A DNA stretch of 64,000 nucleotides from assembly GCF_900109465.1 (NCBI RefSeq), contig NZ_FOAZ01000009.1, positions 248,001 to 312,000 on the forward strand, in the 5' to 3' direction. The notes beneath the pieces are model-generated. The model was not told the DNA's origin, did no database searches, and saw nothing but the letters and a program-made list of their open reading frames with translations. Below are positions 31,930-40,617 of this stretch, piece after piece. Both the position numbers and the translations under genes were made by a program. Position 1 is the first letter of the stretch, and each line of letters opens with the position of its first letter. This stretch comes from Streptacidiphilus jiangxiensis. Its GTDB lineage: Bacteria; Actinomycetota; Actinomycetes; Streptomycetales; Streptomycetaceae.

Positions 31930-33327
31930 ATGGCCGATGCGACCAGTCTGGATAAACCGCTCCGGGCGGCGGAGGACGTCGGGGTGGTGCGACCGCGACG
32001 GGTCCTCGTGGCGGCGAGCCTGGCGACCGGCATGTGCGTCATCGACATCAGCATCGTCAACGTCGCGATCCCGGCGATCCGGGCGGACCTGCGGGCGGGC
32101 CTTCCGATGATGCAGCTCGTCGTCGACGCCTATGTGGTCGTCATGGCGGGTCTGGTGCTGGCCGGTGCCGCCCTGGTCGGTCGGTACGGGGCCGTCGCGA
32201 TGTTCCGTCTCGGGGTGGCTGTCTTCGGGACCACGTCGGTGCTGTGCGGTCTGGCGCCGGACGGGCCGGCGCTGGTGGCCGCACGTGTGCTGCAGGGACT
32301 GGGCGGGGTCCTGCTGACCCCTGCCACGCTGGTGATGCTCACCGACACCTACCCGGACGGGGAACAGCGCGCCAAGGCGATGTCGGTGTGGGCGATGGTC
32401 GCCGGCAGCCCGGCGGCCTTCGGCCCCGTCCTGGGCGGCGCGCTGGTCACGGCGGTCGGGTGGCGCAGCATCTTCCTCGTCAACGTGCCCGCGGTGGTGG
32501 CGATCCTGTGGCTGTCGTCCCGGAACATGCCCCGCGGCCGGGCGAGCGCCACCCGGCAGCCCCAGGACTGGCCGGGCCAACTGCTGGCGGTCGTCGCCCT
32601 CGGCGGCCTCGCCCTCGCCCTGACGGAGGGACGCGAGCTGGGCTGGACCTCCGCTCTTCCTGCCGCCGCGACGGCCACGGCCGTGCTGGCCCTCGGCGCG
32701 TTCGTCGTGCGGCAGCGCCGCTGCGCGCACCCGATGATCCCCGGTGACCTGCTCCGTGCACCCGGCTTCCGCAGCTTCGCCGTCCTCGGACTGTTGCTCT
32801 TCGCCGGCTACTACGGGCTGGTCTTCTCCGTCAGCGTCTTCCTCCAACAGGTGCGCGGCTACGGGCCGGTCACCACCGGCGTCTGCTTCCTGGCCTCGGC
32901 GCTGCCGATCACGCTGATGCCACTGGTGGCGGGACGCGTCCACGCCCGACTGGGCGCGCCTCGGGTCCTGGGCATCGGCGCGCTGCTGACGCTCCTCGGT
33001 GGCGTCGTGCTGACCGTCGTCGGCGGCGACGCCCCGGTCGGCACCTGCGGCGGACTGTTCTTCATCGGCCTCGGCTTCGGGCTGGTCACTGTTCCTCAGA
33101 TCACCCTGACGCTGGCCAACGTCCCGCCGCACCGTTCGGCGATCGCCGCCGGACTGATGTCGGCGGGACGCTCGACGGGCACCACGATCGGTGTCGCGCT
33201 GCTCGGCGGCCTCCAGGCGGGCCCTGGGATCACCGCCCCGGCTTTCGCGGCCGTCGTCATCTACCTGCTCATGGCGCTGGCGCTGGGCGTCGGCAGCCGC
33301 GCGCTCCCCGCCGCCGCGCCTGCGTGA
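31930..33327 (+). CDS. MFS transporter, DHA2/EmrB-QacA type
   Basis: A 465-residue drug:proton antiporter-like protein. Motif C-like region and motif A are visible (GMCVIDISIVNVAIPAIRAD in helix 1; VVDAYVVVMAGLVLAGAALV GRYGA; ARVLQGLGGVLLTPATLVML). The Asp in helix 1 (VIDISIVNVA) is typical for DHA2 exporters. Predicted 14 membrane helices. The ATG at 31930 lacks an obvious ribosome-binding site, so exact start is uncertain. No regulator is directly adjacent. It converges on the aminopeptidase gene. Confidence 0.85.
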   Translation: MADATSLDKPLRAAEDVGVVRPRRVLVAASLATGMCVIDISIVNVAIPAIRADLRAGLPMMQLVVDAYVVVMAGLVLAGAALVGRYGAVAMFRLGVAVFGTTSVLCGLAPDGPALVAARVLQGLGGVLLTPATLVMLTDTYPDGEQRAKAMSVWAMVAGSPAAFGPVLGGALVTAVGWRSIFLVNVPAVVAILWLSSRNMPRGRASATRQPQDWPGQLLAVVALGGLALALTEGRELGWTSALPAAATATAVLALGAFVVRQRRCAHPMIPGDLLRAPGFRSFAVLGLLLFAGYYGLVFSVSVFLQQVRGYGPVTTGVCFLASALPITLMPLVAGRVHARLGAPRVLGIGALLTLLGGVVLTVVGGDAPVGTCGGLFFIGLGFGLVTVPQITLTLANVPPHRSAIAAGLMSAGRSTGTTIGVALLGGLQAGPGITAPAFAAVVIYLLMALALGVGSRALPAAAPA

Positions 33328-33360
33328 CGCCCGGCCGCCGCCGTTCTCGGGCCAGGGGGA

Positions 33361-34824
33361 TCAGCCGCGCAGCGCGGCCATCCAGGCCTCGACCTCGTCC
33401 GGCGTGCGCGGCAGGGCCGCGGAGAGGTTCTCGTTGCCGGCTTCGGTGACCAGGATGTCGTCCTCGATCCGCACGCCGATGCCGCGGTACTCCTCGGGCA
33501 CCGACAGGTCGTCGGACTGGAAGTACAGGCCCGGCTCGACGGTCAGCACCATGCCCGGCTCCAGGGTGCCGTCGACGTAGGAGGCGTTGGGGGCCACGGC
33601 GCAGTCGTGGACGTCCATGCCGATCATGTGGCCGGTGCCCGCCAGCGTCCAGCGGCGGTGCAGGCCCAGCTCGAAGGCCTCCTGCACCGACCGCCCGCCC
33701 AACAGGCCCCAGGCCACCAGGTGCTCGGCCATGGTCCACTGCGCGGCGTGGTGGAAGTCCCGGTAGGCGGCGCCCGGCTTGACGGCCGCGATGCCCGCCT
33801 CCTGGGCGGCGAGGACCGCCTCGTAGACGCGGCGCTGGATCGCGCTGAACCGGCCGCTGACCGGCAGGGTGCGGGTGACGTCGGCGGTGTAGAGGGTGCG
33901 GGTCTCCACGCCCGCGTCGAGCAGCAGCAGGTCGCCGGGGCGCGCCTCGCCGTCGTTGCGAACCCAGTGCAGGGTCGTCGCGTGTGGGCCCGCGGCCGCG
34001 ATCGTCAGGTAGCCGAGGTCGTTGCCCTCGATGCGGGCGCGCAGGAAGAAGGTGCCCTCCACCGCGCGCTCCAGGGTGGGCGAGTCGGTCGCCAGCATGC
34101 GGACCACGTCCTCGAAGCCGTGGGCGGTGGCCGTGCAGGCGTGGCGCAGTTCGCCGATCTCGAACTCGTCCTTGACCAGGCGCATCTCGGACAGGAAGGT
34201 GCGGAACTCCGCGTCGCGCTCGGCGGCGAGTTCCACGTCCGCGACGCCCCGCAGGGCGGCCTCGATGCCCGCGTCGTAGCCGCGCAGCACCCGGACCGGG
34301 CCGTCGGCCGCGCCCAACTGCTCGGCCAGAGTGCGCACGTCGCGGCAGGACAGGCCGAGCAGGCGCTCGTTCTCGGTCAGGCTGTTGCGGCGGCCGGTCC
34401 ACAGCTCGCCGTGGTAGTCCAGCCAGAACTCCCCGTTGTCGCGGTCGGATCGGGGCCGCACGTAGGCGAACGCCTGGTGCCCGCCGTCCGCGACCGGCTC
34501 CAGCACCAGTACCGCGTCCTCGGACTGGTCGCCCGTCAGGTAGACGTAGTCGGAGGAGGGGCGGAAGGGGTAGTCGACGTCGTTGACGCGGACCTTGGGG
34601 TTGCCCGCCGGGACGACCAGCAACTCGCCGGGGAACCGGGCGGAGAGCGCGGCGCGGCGGCGCGCGGTGTGGGCTGCCTGGGGGAGCGGTTCCAGGTCGA
34701 GCCGCTCGGTGTCGGCCCAGCCCTGGCGCATGTGCGCGGCGAGCTCCTCGCTCACCCCCCGGTAGAGGCCGTTCTTGCGCTTCGTGCGCTCGTCGTCGGG
34801 GGCGCCAGAGGTCCGCTCGGTCAC
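33361..34824 (-). CDS. pepP: Xaa-Pro aminopeptidase (M24B)
   Basis: A 487-residue metallopeptidase removing N-terminal residues before proline. The N-terminal AMP_N-type domain (residues ~55-200; FRPSSDYVYLTGDQSEDAVL) is followed by the pita-bread domain with metal ligands in LLLDAGVETRTLYTADVTRT, GTGHMIGMDVHD, LTVEPGLYF and GVRIEDDILV. The GTG at 34824 has AGGAG six bases upstream. It is divergent from an XRE-cupin regulator with a CGGTATACCG palindrome between. Confidence 0.92.
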   Translation of the reverse strand: MTERTSGAPDDERTKRKNGLYRGVSEELAAHMRQGWADTERLDLEPLPQAAHTARRRAALSARFPGELLVVPAGNPKVRVNDVDYPFRPSSDYVYLTGDQSEDAVLVLEPVADGGHQAFAYVRPRSDRDNGEFWLDYHGELWTGRRNSLTENERLLGLSCRDVRTLAEQLGAADGPVRVLRGYDAGIEAALRGVADVELAAERDAEFRTFLSEMRLVKDEFEIGELRHACTATAHGFEDVVRMLATDSPTLERAVEGTFFLRARIEGNDLGYLTIAAAGPHATTLHWVRNDGEARPGDLLLLDAGVETRTLYTADVTRTLPVSGRFSAIQRRVYEAVLAAQEAGIAAVKPGAAYRDFHHAAQWTMAEHLVAWGLLGGRSVQEAFELGLHRRWTLAGTGHMIGMDVHDCAVAPNASYVDGTLEPGMVLTVEPGLYFQSDDLSVPEEYRGIGVRIEDDILVTEAGNENLSAALPRTPDEVEAWMAALRG

Positions 34825-34894
34825 AACCGTCTCCTGGGTCGAAAGGTCCGCACTGCCCGGCGGCTGGGATATTGATCCAGTCGGGGCATTGCCC

Positions 34895-34910
34895 GTACGG
34901 TATACCGAAC
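34895..34910. promoter_or_regulatory. Operator palindrome between pepP and XRE-cupin
   Basis: GTACGGTATACCGAAC contains the perfect ten-base palindrome CGGTATACCG (34898-34907 region) with flanking GT/AC symmetry. It lies 24 bases before the regulator start and overlaps GTATAC, a possible -10. Confidence 0.55.
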
Positions 34911-34933
34911 GGCAGGCGGAGAGAAGAGGAAGT

Positions 34934-35530
34934 GTGAGTGCCACCGAGGGCTCGGTCCGGGACGTGCTGGCCGCCAACCTGAAGCAGGTCCGCGCACGGC
35001 GCGGCCTGTCCCTGTCGGAGGTTTCACGGCGCTCGGGGATCGGCAAGGCCACCCTCTCCCAGCTGGAGTCGGGCACCGGCAATCCCACCATCGAGACGGT
35101 CTTCAGCCTGGCCCGGGTGCTGGAGGTGCCGATCTCGGACCTGGTGGAGCGCAGGCCCGCCGCCGGTCTGACGGTGGTACGGGCGCAGGACGCGGAGGTC
35201 CTGCGCGGGGAGGGCGTCGACCTGCGCTCACTGCGCCGTTTCGAGGTCGGCGACGGCGTCTTCGAGCTCTACGACCAGCAGGTGCGCGCCGGTTGCACGC
35301 AGGAGTCGCTGGGCCACGGCGGCACCGAGCACACCGTCGTCCAGGCAGGCCGGCTCGGCGTGCGGGTGGACGGCCAGGAGGTGGAGCTCGGGCCCGGCGA
35401 CTACGTGGGCTTCGACGCGTCCGCACCGCACGCCTACACCGCGCTGGACGGCACCGTCCGCTCGGTGCTGCTCATCCAGTACCCGGCCCGGCCCCGGCCG
35501 CACCTGGCCGGCCCGGACGACGAGGACTGA
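34934..35530 (+). CDS. XRE-family regulator with cupin domain
   Basis: A 198-residue regulator. HTH_3 at residues ~12-66 (LKQVRARRGLSLSEVSRRSG IGKATLSQLESG), cupin at ~110-190 (GTEHTVVQAGRLGVRVDGQE; LGPGDYVGFDASAPHAYTAL). The GTG at 34934 follows GAAGAGGAA. Divergent from the Xaa-Pro aminopeptidase gene, it likely controls it and itself in response to a small ligand. Second of three such genes here; the three are not close copies of one another. Confidence 0.87.
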   Translation: MSATEGSVRDVLAANLKQVRARRGLSLSEVSRRSGIGKATLSQLESGTGNPTIETVFSLARVLEVPISDLVERRPAAGLTVVRAQDAEVLRGEGVDLRSLRRFEVGDGVFELYDQQVRAGCTQESLGHGGTEHTVVQAGRLGVRVDGQEVELGPGDYVGFDASAPHAYTALDGTVRSVLLIQYPARPRPHLAGPDDED

Positions 35531-35868
35531 TCCTCCCGCTCTCAGGTGTTCGGTCTATCGAACGGTTGAGGGCGGGCTCGGCCGCACGTAGCGGCGGCCG
35601 AACTCGGCCTCCGGCACGGCTCCGGCCCGCAACGGCGCGTCCTCCCAGGGCGCTCGCCCACCGGCTGCACGCCGATCGGAGGGCCGTTGTCGGCGAAGCC
35701 CGGCGGCAGCGGCAGCGGCAGCGACATCGCCGGCTGGCCGGTGGCGGAGCGAGGGCGGCGGCGAGGGCGAGGGCGACGGCGAGCGCGACGGCGATGGGCG
35801 GAGCTCGCCAACTCGGCTTTCCAAGCGATTGCTTGACATGGCGTCGGGCAGGCGCCGATACTCCAAGC
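35531..35868. other. Intergenic with amidase remnant and simple repeats
   Basis: Contains a minus-strand amidase C-terminal remnant (35600-35742), GGCAGC and GGCGAGGGCGAG simple repeats (35700-35800), and the ArsR promoter at its right end. No intact gene. Confidence 0.5.
35600..35742 (-). pseudogene. Amidase-signature family remnant (C-terminal part)
   Basis: The minus strand encodes TGQPAMSLPL ... DNGPPIGVQPVGERPG, the C-terminal landmark of amidase-signature enzymes (normally TGQPAxSLP ... GLPIGVQxVG). Upstream the frame dissolves into Arg-rich simple repeats, and after GERPG a different frame (PWEDAPLRAGAVPEAEFG) keeps the codon bias. The catalytic Ser-Ser-Lys part is missing. It is the tail of a deleted amidase gene. 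Confidence 0.55.
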
Positions 35869-35879
35869 ATGTCCTTGGA
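35822..35879 (+). promoter_or_regulatory. ArsR promoter with two dyads, leaderless start
   Basis: TTGACA (35833-35838) and GATACT (35857-35862) are 18 bases apart; the A of the ATG at 35869 falls six bases after the -10. CAAGC GATT GCTTG (35822-35835) and TCCAAG CATGTC CTTGGA (35862-35879) flank and overlap the promoter, a good arrangement for autorepression. Confidence 0.65.
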
Positions 35880-36453
35880 ATCTGGCCCCGCCACTCCGGC
35901 GGACCCCGCCGGCAGCGCCGTGGCACTGCGGGCCCTCGCCCACCCGCACCGCCTGGCGATTCGCGAACTGCTGACCAGGCAAGGCCCGTTGAGTGCCGCC
36001 GAGGCGGCGCGGGAGCTTGGCATCAGCCAGGCGCTGGCCTCCCACCACCTGCGCCTGATGGCCAAGTACGGCCTCGTCCTCCCGGCCGCCGCACGCGACC
36101 AGCGGGAGCGGCGGTGGCGTCTCGCCAACGCCGAACTGTCCCTCGGCGGCGGCGAAAAGCAGGGTGTCGAGGTGGAGCAGGCCACCCAGGCCCTCGAACG
36201 GCTCTACCTGGAGCGGGCCCTGACCCGGTTCACCCGCTGGCAGGAGCAGCGGGAGAGCAGCCCCCGCGCGTGGCAGGACCAGGCCGGCCTGAGCGACAGT
36301 CTGCTGCGGATGACCGTCGACGAGCTCGCCGAGTTCAACCGCGCGGTGCAGGCGCTGCTGACCCCCTTCGTGCAGCGCGCCGCGGAGCCCGGGCGACAGC
36401 CGGCGAACGCCCAACCCGTGGCGATCACCATCCTCGTGACACCGGGCAGTTGA
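35869..36453 (+). CDS. ArsR-type winged-helix regulator
   Basis: A 194-residue regulator with an ArsR/HTH_20 domain near the N-terminus (ALRALAHPHRLAIRELLTRQ; LGISQALASHHLRLMAKYGL VLP) and a helical C-terminal region (LERLYLERALTRFTRWQEQR) as seen in regulators that control adjacent exporters. It starts an operon with an MFS gene (37 bases later) and a PfkB kinase. The likely leaderless promoter carries two inverted repeats, so it is probably self-regulated. Confidence 0.82.
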   Translation: MSLESGPATPADPAGSAVALRALAHPHRLAIRELLTRQGPLSAAEAARELGISQALASHHLRLMAKYGLVLPAAARDQRERRWRLANAELSLGGGEKQGVEVEQATQALERLYLERALTRFTRWQEQRESSPRAWQDQAGLSDSLLRMTVDELAEFNRAVQALLTPFVQRAAEPGRQPANAQPVAITILVTPGS

Positions 36454-36490
36454 ACTCCCCCTCGGCAGACACCTCGTAGTCAGGACCCCG

Positions 36491-37705
36491 ATGCGCACCC
36501 TGCTGACCCACCGCGACGCCCTGCTCTTCCTGGGCGCTCAGAGCCTGTCCCAGTTCGGCGACAACGCGATGCTGCTGGTTCTCGGCGTCTGGGCGAAGAC
36601 CCTCACCCACAGCAACGCCTCGGCCGGGCTCGTCTACTTCGCTCTGACCGTCCCTACGCTCGCGGCACCCCTCGGCGGGATGCTGGTCGACCGGGTCCGG
36701 CGACGCCCGCTGCTCGTCGCGGGCAACCTCGCGACCGGCACGGCCGTCCTGTGCCTCCTGGCCGTCCACGACGCGGGCGGCATGGCACTCCTCTACGCGG
36801 TGGCGCTGGTCTACGGCGCGTCCCGCAGCGTCCTTGGCGCCGCGCAGTCGGCGCTGCTCACCACGCTGCTCCCGGCCGAGCTGCTCGCCCCCGCGAACGC
36901 GGCCCTGCAGACCACGAGCCGCTCCCTGCGGTTGCTCGCACCGCTCGCGGGTGCCGGCCTCTTCGCCGCGTTCGGGGCGGGCCCGGTGATCTGGATCGAC
37001 GTCACCACGTTCGCCGTAGCGGCCGCCGCGACCGCGGCTCTCACCCACCGCGAGGCACGCCCCACGCCCACCCCGGCCGGCACGCGCTGGAGCGAGCGCG
37101 TCCTCGCGGGCAGCCACCACCTGCTGGCCCGCGGCCCGCTGCGGGACGTGACGCTCGCGGCCGCGGCCGCGATGCTCGTCCTCGGCTTCGGCGAGACGAT
37201 CGTCTTCGCCGTCGTCGGCACCGGCCTGCACCGCCCGCCCGCCTTCCTCGGCGTGCTGCTGACCCTCCAGGGCATCGGCGCCGTCCTCGGCGGGCTGACC
37301 GCCGCAGCCGTCATCCGGCGTCTCGGCGACGTCCACGCGGCCGCGCTCGGCATGGCGGCCTGCGCCCTGGGCAACGCCTGCTACCTCACCCCGTGGCTCG
37401 GCACGGTCACGGCGGGCTTCGCCGTCAACGGTCTCGCCACCAGCTGGGTCGCCGTCGCCTTCGTCACCACCTTCCAGTCGCGCACCCCCAAGGACCTCCA
37501 GGGCCGCGTCTACGCCGCCGCCGACCTGCTCACCAGCGGCCCCCAGGCCCTCTCCATCGCCGTCGGCGCCGCGCTGGTCGGTGTGCTGGACTACCGCGTC
37601 CTGCTGCTGGCCATGACCACCGTCCCCGCCGCCGCCGCGCTCCGCCTGCGCCTCCGCTCTGCGGCCCGCCCCGCGGCGCCGGTCGCCGACGGTGCCGCGG
37701 GATAG
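36491..37705 (+). CDS. MFS transporter, DHA3/MefA-like
   Basis: A 404-residue transporter with ~12 membrane helices. The start (LFLGAQSLSQFGDNAMLLVL GVW) and FLGVLLTLQGIGAVLGGLTA resemble macrolide-efflux (MefA/TetV-like) DHA3 exporters. It follows an ArsR-type regulator by 37 bases and precedes a sugar kinase by 38, forming one transcript. The exported compound is unknown. Confidence 0.82.
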   Translation: MRTLLTHRDALLFLGAQSLSQFGDNAMLLVLGVWAKTLTHSNASAGLVYFALTVPTLAAPLGGMLVDRVRRRPLLVAGNLATGTAVLCLLAVHDAGGMALLYAVALVYGASRSVLGAAQSALLTTLLPAELLAPANAALQTTSRSLRLLAPLAGAGLFAAFGAGPVIWIDVTTFAVAAAATAALTHREARPTPTPAGTRWSERVLAGSHHLLARGPLRDVTLAAAAAMLVLGFGETIVFAVVGTGLHRPPAFLGVLLTLQGIGAVLGGLTAAAVIRRLGDVHAAALGMAACALGNACYLTPWLGTVTAGFAVNGLATSWVAVAFVTTFQSRTPKDLQGRVYAAADLLTSGPQALSIAVGAALVGVLDYRVLLLAMTTVPAAAALRLRLRSAARPAAPVADGAAG

Positions 37706-37743
37706 GCTGCCGGGAAGCTGCAGCACGACCGGAGTGTGAGGGC

Positions 37744-38697
37744 ATGTCCGACTTCCTCGTGATCGGCGAGAGCGTCGCCGACATCGTCCGCGCGCCCGGG
37801 CGGGCGGACGTGCCGCATCCCGGGGGCAGTCCGGCCAACGTCGCCTACGGCCTGGCCCGGCTCGGGCACGACGCCACGCTGCTGACGCAGCTCGGCGACG
37901 ACGCGATGGGTGGGCTGATCCGCGCCCACCTGGAGTCGGCAGGGGTGCGGTTGACGGACGACGGGCAGCGAGGCGTCCGGACGCCGACCGCCGTGGTGTC
38001 GCTCGACGGGGACGGGAAGGCGTCGTACGCCTTCGACATCGCGTGGACGCTGCGGCCGGTGGCGCTTGCCGGGCCACCGCCTGCGCACGTCCACCTCGGC
38101 TCCATCGCCGCAGTGGCCCACCCCGGAGCCGATGCGGCGCTCGCCCTGGTCGAGGAGCTGCGCGAGCACGCCACCGTCAGCTACGACCCGAACGTGCGCC
38201 CCGCGCTGATGGGGGAGCGGGCGGAGGCGCTACGGCAGGTGGAGCGCTGCGTCGCCGCCGCGGACGTGGTCAAGGCCAGTGACGAGGACCTGTCCTGGCT
38301 CTACCCGGACGAGCCGGAGGCGTCGGTGGCCGCCCGCTGGCTGGCGGCAGGCCCCTCGCTCGTCCTCGCGACGCGCGGCGCCGCCGGAGCCGTGGCCTAC
38401 ACCCGGACCCACACCGTCGCGGCCCCGGCGGGCCGGGCCACGGTGGTGGACACGGTCGGCGCGGGCGACTCCTTCATGTCCGCCACCCTCCACACTCTGC
38501 GCGCTCTGGCCCCGGACCGCGCCGGGCTCGCCGCCCTCGACCGGGCCGGGCTCGCGACCGTGCTGCACTGGGCGACGGTGGCGGCCGCGCTCACCGTCTC
38601 CCGTGCCGGCGCCAACCCACCGACGGCTGCGGAACTGGCCGCCACGCCGGCATCGGTGTCCCGCGGCCCGGAAGGCCGTATGATCACGGGCGGTTGA
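37744..38697 (+). CDS. PfkB-family carbohydrate kinase
   Basis: A 317-residue ribokinase-like ATP-dependent sugar kinase. Signature 1 is PGGSPANVAYGLARLG (residues ~26-41) and signature 2 is VVDTVGAGDSFMSA with the catalytic Asp in GAGD. Sequence is close to fructokinase-type members (ASYAFDIAWTL), making fructose a candidate substrate. It overlaps no neighbour but sits 38 bases after the MFS gene, an ATG start with GAGTGTGAGGGC upstream. Confidence 0.88.
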   Translation: MSDFLVIGESVADIVRAPGRADVPHPGGSPANVAYGLARLGHDATLLTQLGDDAMGGLIRAHLESAGVRLTDDGQRGVRTPTAVVSLDGDGKASYAFDIAWTLRPVALAGPPPAHVHLGSIAAVAHPGADAALALVEELREHATVSYDPNVRPALMGERAEALRQVERCVAAADVVKASDEDLSWLYPDEPEASVAARWLAAGPSLVLATRGAAGAVAYTRTHTVAAPAGRATVVDTVGAGDSFMSATLHTLRALAPDRAGLAALDRAGLATVLHWATVAAALTVSRAGANPPTAAELAATPASVSRGPEGRMITGG

Positions 38698-38721
38698 CCG
38701 GTCAAGGGGGATGACGCAACC

Positions 38722-39633
38722 GTGATCAGTGGGTCCGCAAACGCTGCACACGCAGTTCCGTCGGTGGTCGTTCAATCCGGCCGGACGAGGGCCTGGTTGA
38801 CCCAGGACGGGATCCTCTGGGAGCCGGGCGGACGGAGCGACGAGGAGCGTCGGTTGATCCCGTACCGCGCGATCCGCAGCGTGACGGCCGAGCCCGACCG
38901 CCGTCGAAGCTGCGCACTGCGGATCGAGGCCGTCCTCTCGGAGTCCGCGGCATCGGAGATCTTCGCCCTGCGCTGCGGGCGCAACGACGGGATCGCCTTC
39001 GCGGACGTGGTCACCCGCCTGCTGCCGCACCCGGCCGCGGCCGAGGCGGCGACGGACGCGGCGACGGACGCGGCGACGGACGTAATGACGGGCGCGGAAC
39101 GGAAGACGACGGGCGCCGCGCTCTGGTGGTGGTCGGGCGGCGCGCTGGGCGCCGCGTGGCTCGCCCAGTTGCTGTACGTGTTGTCCGAGCACCGGAACGA
39201 CGCGGTCCTCGGCACTGTGGTGGGTCTCGTCCTCTGGGGGGCGCTCGGCTTCATGATCTTCTGTGCGCGCGTCATCCTGGGCGGCGCCTGGCGGGCTTGG
39301 CGGTACGGAGTCCACTTCGAGTCCCGCTTCGTTTCCACCCGGATCAAGCGCAGCCGCCAGTACAACAGTGCCACCCGATCCTCCACCACCTCCACCACCG
39401 TGCTGGACGCTTACGAGTTCGTCGACCTGCACGGTCGGGTTCGGCACTACGAGAGCACAGGCAAACGCAGGCCGACGCGCACGGTGCTGGCCGTGTCGGG
39501 GGACGAGGGCACGGCCGACACCGCCCTCGGCACTTATCTGCTGGCGGTGTTCGTGTCCGTGCTGTACTTCCCGCTCGCCTTCCTGGTGGGCGTACTGGCC
39601 GTGGTGTGTGTTCCGGGGATCGCTCTCGAGTAG
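38722..39633 (+). CDS. Membrane protein of unknown function
   Basis: A 303-residue protein. The first ~105 residues look like a PH-type soluble domain (AWLTQDGILWEPGG; LIPYRAIRSVTAEPD), followed by an Ala-Thr-Asp repeat linker, two helices (ALWWWSGGALGAAWLAQLLYV; VVGLVLWGALGFMIFCARVI), a polar middle and a C-terminal hydrophobic pair. The C-terminal part resembles DUF3592-like proteins. GGGGG precedes the GTG. Function unknown. Confidence 0.6.
   Translation: MISGSANAAHAVPSVVVQSGRTRAWLTQDGILWEPGGRSDEERRLIPYRAIRSVTAEPDRRRSCALRIEAVLSESAASEIFALRCGRNDGIAFADVVTRLLPHPAAAEAATDAATDAATDVMTGAERKTTGAALWWWSGGALGAAWLAQLLYVLSEHRNDAVLGTVVGLVLWGALGFMIFCARVILGGAWRAWRYGVHFESRFVSTRIKRSRQYNSATRSSTTSTTVLDAYEFVDLHGRVRHYESTGKRRPTRTVLAVSGDEGTADTALGTYLLAVFVSVLYFPLAFLVGVLAVVCVPGIALE
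39049..39083 (+). repeat. Three 12-base tandem repeats in coding sequence
   Basis: GCGACGGACGCG is repeated, encoding Ala-Thr-Asp-Ala units in the linker of the membrane protein. Confidence 0.75.
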
Positions 39634-39702
39634 GTCCAGGGGCAGGAAGCGGGGCCGGCGGAGACCGTTCCTTACGGGCCTGCCACCGGTCACGATGGCC
39701 GG

Positions 39703-40263
39703 GTGAACCTCGAAGTCGTCTTCGCCGGTGACCACGTTCGTCTTGCGGAGCCTGTCCTCGCGTCGGCCGACCTCGCGCCGGGGAGCGTCATCCCTGCGAC
39801 GGCGATACGCGACGCCGACCCGGATGCCGTTCCACCGGAAATCCGTACCGTCTCGGGCAGGACTGTCTTCGTGTCAGCGGTACAACGTGCCGAACTGGAA
39901 CGCTTCTGCCTCGCCAACCGGATCCGTCTGCAGTCCAGGCCGAACGTATGGGGAGACCTTCTCGAACCGTTTCTCGACACCGAGTTCACTCCCGAGCGCA
40001 GGACCGTAACTCAGGCACGTCTGAGCCAGGTCGGTCTGGATGAGGACGCGGTGGCCGGCATCAGGGCGAAGGTCGCCCCACTCATGGTCGCCTACAACGC
40101 GATGCACTGGGACTGGTGCGACCTCGGCCTCGCCGACCTCATGGACGCGGCAACCGCCCCGTGGATTCCCGAGGACCGGCAGATCAAGCCCGCCGAAAGA
40201 TCTGCCTTCTGCACCTGGGCCATGAAGATCGCGGATCTCGGCCACTCCCACGACAGACCCTAG
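39703..40263 (+). CDS. Hypothetical protein
   Basis: A 186-residue soluble protein with no recognised domain. Features: an N-terminal beta-rich part (LEVVFAGDHVRLAEPVLASA; VSGRTVFVSAVQ), a helical middle (LLEPFLDTEFTPERRTVTQA RLSQVG), and a Trp-rich stretch (NAMHWDWCDLGLADLMDA). It overlaps the end of a convergent small lipoprotein gene by four bases. Likely a real gene from codon bias; function unknown. Confidence 0.6.
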   Translation: MNLEVVFAGDHVRLAEPVLASADLAPGSVIPATAIRDADPDAVPPEIRTVSGRTVFVSAVQRAELERFCLANRIRLQSRPNVWGDLLEPFLDTEFTPERRTVTQARLSQVGLDEDAVAGIRAKVAPLMVAYNAMHWDWCDLGLADLMDAATAPWIPEDRQIKPAERSAFCTWAMKIADLGHSHDRP

Positions 40264-40442
40264 CTACAGCTGACCCGGACGGACGACGCAGCCCTTGTCC
40301 GCGGCCGGCGCGCCAGCCGGAGTGGGGCCCGGTCGGTGGCGGCCGGGGTGGCCCCGTCCAGGGTCGGGCCGGCCGGATCGCAGGCGGGGAGGCCGAGCGC
40401 GAGCGCGCCGACCGCGATCACCAGGGTGGGGATCCGCTTCAT
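40260..40442 (-). CDS. Small lipoprotein (putative)
   Basis: A 60-residue frame with a signal peptide and lipobox (IAVGALALGLPAC, Cys21). The tail in this frame is Arg-rich (LRLARRPRTRAASSVRVSCS) and less lipoprotein-like than the adjacent frame (PTPAGAPAADKGCVVRPGQL), so a one-base shift near 40320 may have altered the end. No strong ribosome-binding site is present. Confidence 0.45.
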   Translation of the reverse strand: MKRIPTLVIAVGALALGLPACDPAGPTLDGATPAATDRAPLRLARRPRTRAASSVRVSCS

Positions 40443-40617
40443 GCCCCGCAGCCTGCTGCCTCGGTCGAGGTGGCGTCAGGGAAGTCGCCGGACCGTGACC
40501 GAACGGGCGAGCGAGCCCGGAGAGGGTCAGCCGCACGATCCGCTCCGCCGTGAACGCGCCGCGAATGCGCCGCGGGTGCGTTCGCGGGGATCGCCGGTGA
40601 TCGGGGAGACTGCCGGG

